NCBI GenBank assembly: GCA_963808455.1
Contig: CAWEHT010000046.1
Location: forward strand, 1 to 14,488
DNA length: 14,488 bases
Origin: CAWEHT01 sp963808455
GTDB taxonomy: Bacteria > Chloroflexota > Anaerolineae > CG2-30-64-16
Reading direction: 5' to 3'
In this document: positions 11,806 to 14,488 of the stretch, one piece after another
Layout: the number at the start of each line of letters is the position of its first letter
Numbering within the stretch: position 1 is the first letter of the stretch
Made by a program: the position numbers and the translations under genes
Notes under the pieces: generated by a model
Database searches by the model: none
What the model saw: only the letters and a program-made list of their open reading frames with translations
Told to the model about the DNA's origin: nothing

Positions 11806-13555
11806 CTACCTCGCGCTCCAGGCCGCCGACGGGGATGGCCAGGCTGCGGAACGAGAGCTGTCCCATATCCAGAGCGATTGCGCCAGCGTCTTCATTCAAG
11901 ATGTGTGCCGTAACCGTGCCGCCCGCGGCCTGGATGGCGAAGTCCGGCCTGGCCGGCAGGGCCCGGTCCCACAGATAGCGAGCGAAAATGCGCAGGCCGT
12001 TGCCGCTCTTGCCGGGCTGGCTGCCGTCGGGATTATAGAGACGCAAGGCGAACGGCTCGCGATCGACGGTTGGCCCCCAGATCAGGCCATCGGCGCCGAT
12101 GCCGAGGTGGCGATCGCAAAGGCGCTGGACGAAGGACGGCTCAGGCGGGTCGGGATGATCAATCGGGTCCAGCACGATGTAGTCGTTGCCCAGGGCCTGG
12201 TATTTGGCGAAGCGCAGGCGGCCAGAGGCCACGGCGGGCCAATCGAGCGGGACGTCGCGCTGCGACAGCTCGAGATAGCTCTCGCGCCGCTGCAGGAGAC
12301 GCGTGCGCCCTTTGTGGACGAGCACGGCTGCAGGGCGAGGGACCAGGTTGTAGTTGCTGGCCATGGCCAGCGTGTAGGCCCCGGACATGGGGATGGCGAG
12401 CAAGTCCCCGGTACCGAGACGGGGCAGGGTCACGTCCCGGACCAGGATGTCGCCCGATTCGCAGTACCGCCCGGCGATGGTGACGGTCTCGAAGGCGCGG
12501 CCGGCGGCGTCGCCTACCAGGGCGGCCGAATAGGACGCGCCGTAGAGCGCGGGGCGGATATTGTCGGCCATGCCACCGTCGACCGCGACATAAGTGCGCA
12601 CGCCGGGGATCTCCTTGCGTGATCCCACCCGGTAGAGGGCCACCCCGGCGCGTGCGACCAGCGAACGGCCCGGCTCCAGCACCAGACGGGGCAGGGGCAG
12701 GTTGTGGGCGCGGCAGGCGGACACGACGGCGCCGGCCACCGCCTCGACGTAAGCCTCGATGGGCGCGTCAGGATCGGCGGCGGTCATGGGCACGGCCCAG
12801 CCGCCGCCCGGGCTCAAGTCCTGGAGGAAGAAGCCATGGCGGCCGGCCATCTCGGCGGCGAAGGCCACCAGGCGAGCAGCCGCCGCCGCCAGAGGGGCGG
12901 TCTCGAAGATCTGCGAGCCGATGTGCGCGTGCAGCCCGGCGAGCAGCAGGTGCGGTGAGCGAGTGATGCGGGCGACGGCGCGTTCCGCGTCACCGGTCGC
13001 GATGCTGAACCCGAATTTCGTATCGGTCTGCCCGGTCTGGACATGAGCGTGGGTGTGCGCCTCGATGCCGGGCGCCAGGCGAAGCCAGAGCCGGACGGGA
13101 CGGCCTTCGTGGCCGAGAAGCAAGGCATCGAGCCAATCCAGCTCGGCGAGGTTGTCCACGACGATGCAGCCGATGCCGGCGTTCAGCGCCTGCGCCAGCT
13201 CCTGAGGAGTCTTGTTGCTCCCGTGAAAATGGATGCGGCGGGGCGGGTAGCCGGCCTGAAGCGCCACATGGAGCTCCCCGCCAGAAACCACGTCCAGATC
13301 GAGGCCTTCCTGGGCCAACAACTGCGCCAGCGCCGTGGCCAGGTAGGCTTTGGCGGCGTAGGCGGCGACGGCGCTGGCCGGGTAGAAGCGCGCGAGGGCC
13401 CGCTTGTAAGTGCGAGCGCCCTCGCGCAGCGTAGTTTCGTCAAAGACGTAAAGGGGGGTACCGTAACTTTGCGCCAGTGCTGAAGCGGCACAGCCGCCCA
13501 GCCAAAGTTCCCCGCGCTCATCGGTCCTGGCACCCATCGGCCAAAGCCTGTCCAT
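11717..13555 (-). CDS. lysA: Diaminopimelate decarboxylase fused in frame to diaminopimelate epimerase (N-terminal half)
   Basis: Residues 1 to about 436 are LysA, the PLP enzyme that decarboxylates meso-DAP to lysine. The PLP lysine is K69 in AAYAAKAYLATAL. Other motifs are SGGELHVALQAG (91-102), HIGSQ with H211, SPGGGWAVPM (248-257), EPGR (294-297), CESGD with C365, and SNYNLVPRP with Y402. All look intact. Without a stop the frame runs through RDVPLDWPAVASG into DapF at about residue 446 (RLRFAKYQALGNDYIVLDP), then HLGIGADGLIWGP and YNPDGSQPGKSGNGLRIFAR. The first catalytic cysteine of DapF (normally CGNG) is S517. Homology ends near residue 584 (EREVV) and resumes in the next frame; residues beyond are spurious. 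A GTG near 12229 could be a separate dapF start, but no ribosome site is visible. The ATG at 13555 has a weak AAAGG upstream. Confidence 0.88.
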   Translation of the reverse strand: MDRLWPMGARTDERGELWLGGCAASALAQSYGTPLYVFDETTLREGARTYKRALARFYPASAVAAYAAKAYLATALAQLLAQEGLDLDVVSGGELHVALQAGYPPRRIHFHGSNKTPQELAQALNAGIGCIVVDNLAELDWLDALLLGHEGRPVRLWLRLAPGIEAHTHAHVQTGQTDTKFGFSIATGDAERAVARITRSPHLLLAGLHAHIGSQIFETAPLAAAAARLVAFAAEMAGRHGFFLQDLSPGGGWAVPMTAADPDAPIEAYVEAVAGAVVSACRAHNLPLPRLVLEPGRSLVARAGVALYRVGSRKEIPGVRTYVAVDGGMADNIRPALYGASYSAALVGDAAGRAFETVTIAGRYCESGDILVRDVTLPRLGTGDLLAIPMSGAYTLAMASNYNLVPRPAAVLVHKGRTRLLQRRESYLELSQRDVPLDWPAVASGRLRFAKYQALGNDYIVLDPIDHPDPPEPSFVQRLCDRHLGIGADGLIWGPTVDREPFALRLYNPDGSQPGKSGNGLRIFARYLWDRALPARPDFAIQAAGGTVTAHILNEDAGAIALDMGQLSFRSLAIPVGGLEREVVERGDRGGWPAFRHHGGRHREPALRVVSG

Positions 13556-13588
13556 AAAGTCATTGCCTTTCGAGGATGAGTTGGGTGC

Positions 13589-13597
13589 ATTCTACCA
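13589..13597 (-). promoter_or_regulatory. Candidate extended -10 promoter of lysA-dapF
   Basis: On the minus strand TGGTAGAAT forms an extended -10 (TGN plus a five-of-six -10 hexamer) about 33 bases upstream of the lysA ATG. No good -35 is visible, which fits an extended -10 promoter. By eye only. Confidence 0.35.
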
Positions 13598-13743
13598 CAC
13601 CCTGAAACCGGTGGCGGGGAGCCAGAAGCACGGGGCATGGCAGTAGCGGCGGGGTGGCCCTTCCCCTACCGCCGCATCTCTATAAATCCACGGCCCCGCC
13701 CACGCGGCAGCTATCGCTAGCATACGGGCCGGGCACACCGTAA

Positions 13744-13781
13744 TCCACATCGCTATGTGGAGCGGAAAACTGCACTAAGAT
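13744..13781 (+). promoter_or_regulatory. Candidate galT promoter with inverted repeat over the -35 region
   Basis: TCCACAT (13744-13750) and ATGTGGA (13755-13761) are perfect inverse complements around CGCT. Downstream, TAAGAT at 13776-13781 could serve as a -10, only 17 bp before the galT start. The repeat would then cover the -35 region, the usual place for a repressor operator. The remainder of the 243-bp lysA-galT gap holds no gene I can support. Confidence 0.35.
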
Positions 13782-13798
13782 GGCGCGGTGAGGTAAGT

Positions 13799-14488
13799 AT
13801 GTCGGAACTGCGGCGAGACCCGGTACTTGGTCGGTGGGTCATCATGGCGCCCGAGCGTGGGTCGCGTCCTGAAAGCCTGATGCTGCCCAAGGATGCGCGA
13901 GGGCCCGCGCCATGCGTCTTTTGTGGGGGCCAGGAAAGCCTTGACCCTCACGAGATCGGGGCAATCCGTGCGCCGGGCACGGCGCCCAACACGCCGGGCT
14001 GGCTGGTGCGGGTGCTGCCCAACAAGTTCCCGGCGCTGCGCATCGAAGGCGAGCTGGTGCGCGAAGGGGTCGGCCTTTTCGACATGATGTCCGGCATCGG
14101 GGCCCACGAGGTGATCGTGGAAACACCGGATCACAATGTCGATCTGGCGGACCTCGCGGAAGATCAGATTGGGGCGGTGCTGCGCGTGTACCAGGACCGC
14201 ATGAACGACCTCCAGGGCGACGATCGCTTCAAGTACGTGCTGATCTTCAAGAACCAGGGGTATCAGGCCGGTGCGACCGTGGGCCACGCGCACTCACAGC
14301 TGATCGCCACACCGGTGACGCCCAAACGGGTGAAGGAAGAATTGGTCGGCGCGCGGCGCTACTACGAGTTCAAACATCGCTGCGTCTTCTGCGACATTAT
14401 CAAGCAAGAGCTGCGCCTGACGCCAGAGCGGTTGGTGTTGGAGACGGACTCATTCGTTGTGCTTTCTCCCTTCGCGGCCCACGTGCCT
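13799..14488 (+). CDS. galT: Galactose-1-phosphate uridylyltransferase (partial, cut by window end)
   Basis: GalT transfers UMP from UDP-glucose to galactose-1-phosphate in the Leloir pathway. The frame is open from the ATG at 13799 to the last base (230 codons), so about a third of the protein is missing. It starts MSELRRDPVLGRWVIMAPER, the standard beginning of the family. Metal-binding pairs are CVFC at 39-42 and a second CVFC at 195-198. The HIT-type active site is GHAHSQ with H163 and H165, the latter being the expected nucleophile. The text after it (ARRYYEFKHRCVFCDII) is typical of the bacterial GalT group that carries a second CxxC and a Ser-Gln after the histidines, rather than the E. 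coli HPHGQ form. GAGG at 13790-13793 is the ribosome site. An ADP-sugar phosphorylase is a less likely reading. Confidence 0.93.
   Translation, partial: MSELRRDPVLGRWVIMAPERGSRPESLMLPKDARGPAPCVFCGGQESLDPHEIGAIRAPGTAPNTPGWLVRVLPNKFPALRIEGELVREGVGLFDMMSGIGAHEVIVETPDHNVDLADLAEDQIGAVLRVYQDRMNDLQGDDRFKYVLIFKNQGYQAGATVGHAHSQLIATPVTPKRVKEELVGARRYYEFKHRCVFCDIIKQELRLTPERLVLETDSFVVLSPFAAHVP

Noticed and set aside
8440..11810. Programmed ribosomal frameshifting as the reason for the breaks in sucA, sucB and dapF
   Set aside because: No slippery heptamer, Shine-Dalgarno stimulator or stop-adjacent signal is common to the sites, and five such events in three housekeeping genes is implausible.
13678..13690. 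TATAAA as a galT promoter -10
   Set aside because: No -35 at suitable distance, and it lies over 100 bp from the start; the element at 13776-13781 is closer, though also weak.

Overview
This is a GC-rich, gene-dense bacterial window, probably from an uncultured, aerobic, DAP-synthesising lineage. I lean towards Chloroflexota from the gene set and the DapF variant, but no marker gene here proves it. No rRNA, tRNA, CRISPR array or transposase was recognised.

Layout. (1) 26-2211, plus strand: a tight three-gene operon encoding a two-TM zinc-ribbon protein, a helical protein, and an SPFH-domain protein with a C-terminal excisionase-type helix-turn-helix. A strong hairpin follows. (2) 2312-3114, minus strand: a vapBC-type toxin-antitoxin pair with its own promoter. 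It abuts the broken 5' end of the next gene. (3) 3132-4460, plus strand: an in-frame chimera of a DUF1800 tail and a DUF1501 protein lacking its N-terminus. (4) 4629-5642, minus strand: galE, divergent from an unrecognised multipass membrane protein at 5809-6771, with a clean 9-bp inverted repeat between them. (5) 6828-11390, plus strand: sucA and sucB (E1 and E2 of 2-oxoglutarate dehydrogenase), each broken by two frameshifts. (6) 11344-13555, minus strand: lysA fused in frame to dapF, with one frameshift inside the DapF part. It converges on and overlaps sucB. (7) 13799 to the window end, plus strand: galT, cut by the window edge.

How the genes fit together. sucA and sucB supply two of the three subunits of the 2-oxoglutarate dehydrogenase complex; E3 is not here. 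LysA and DapF catalyse the last two steps of lysine synthesis through meso-DAP. GalE and GalT are Leloir pathway enzymes, about 8 kb apart and not in one operon. The first operon looks like a membrane-associated SPFH module of unknown role and is the best candidate for something undescribed.

Quality caution. All five frameshifts lie between about 8.45 and 11.81 kb and all shift in the same direction (net +1). This looks more like a locally poor consensus than gene decay, so the sucA, sucB and dapF reading frames should be treated as provisional.
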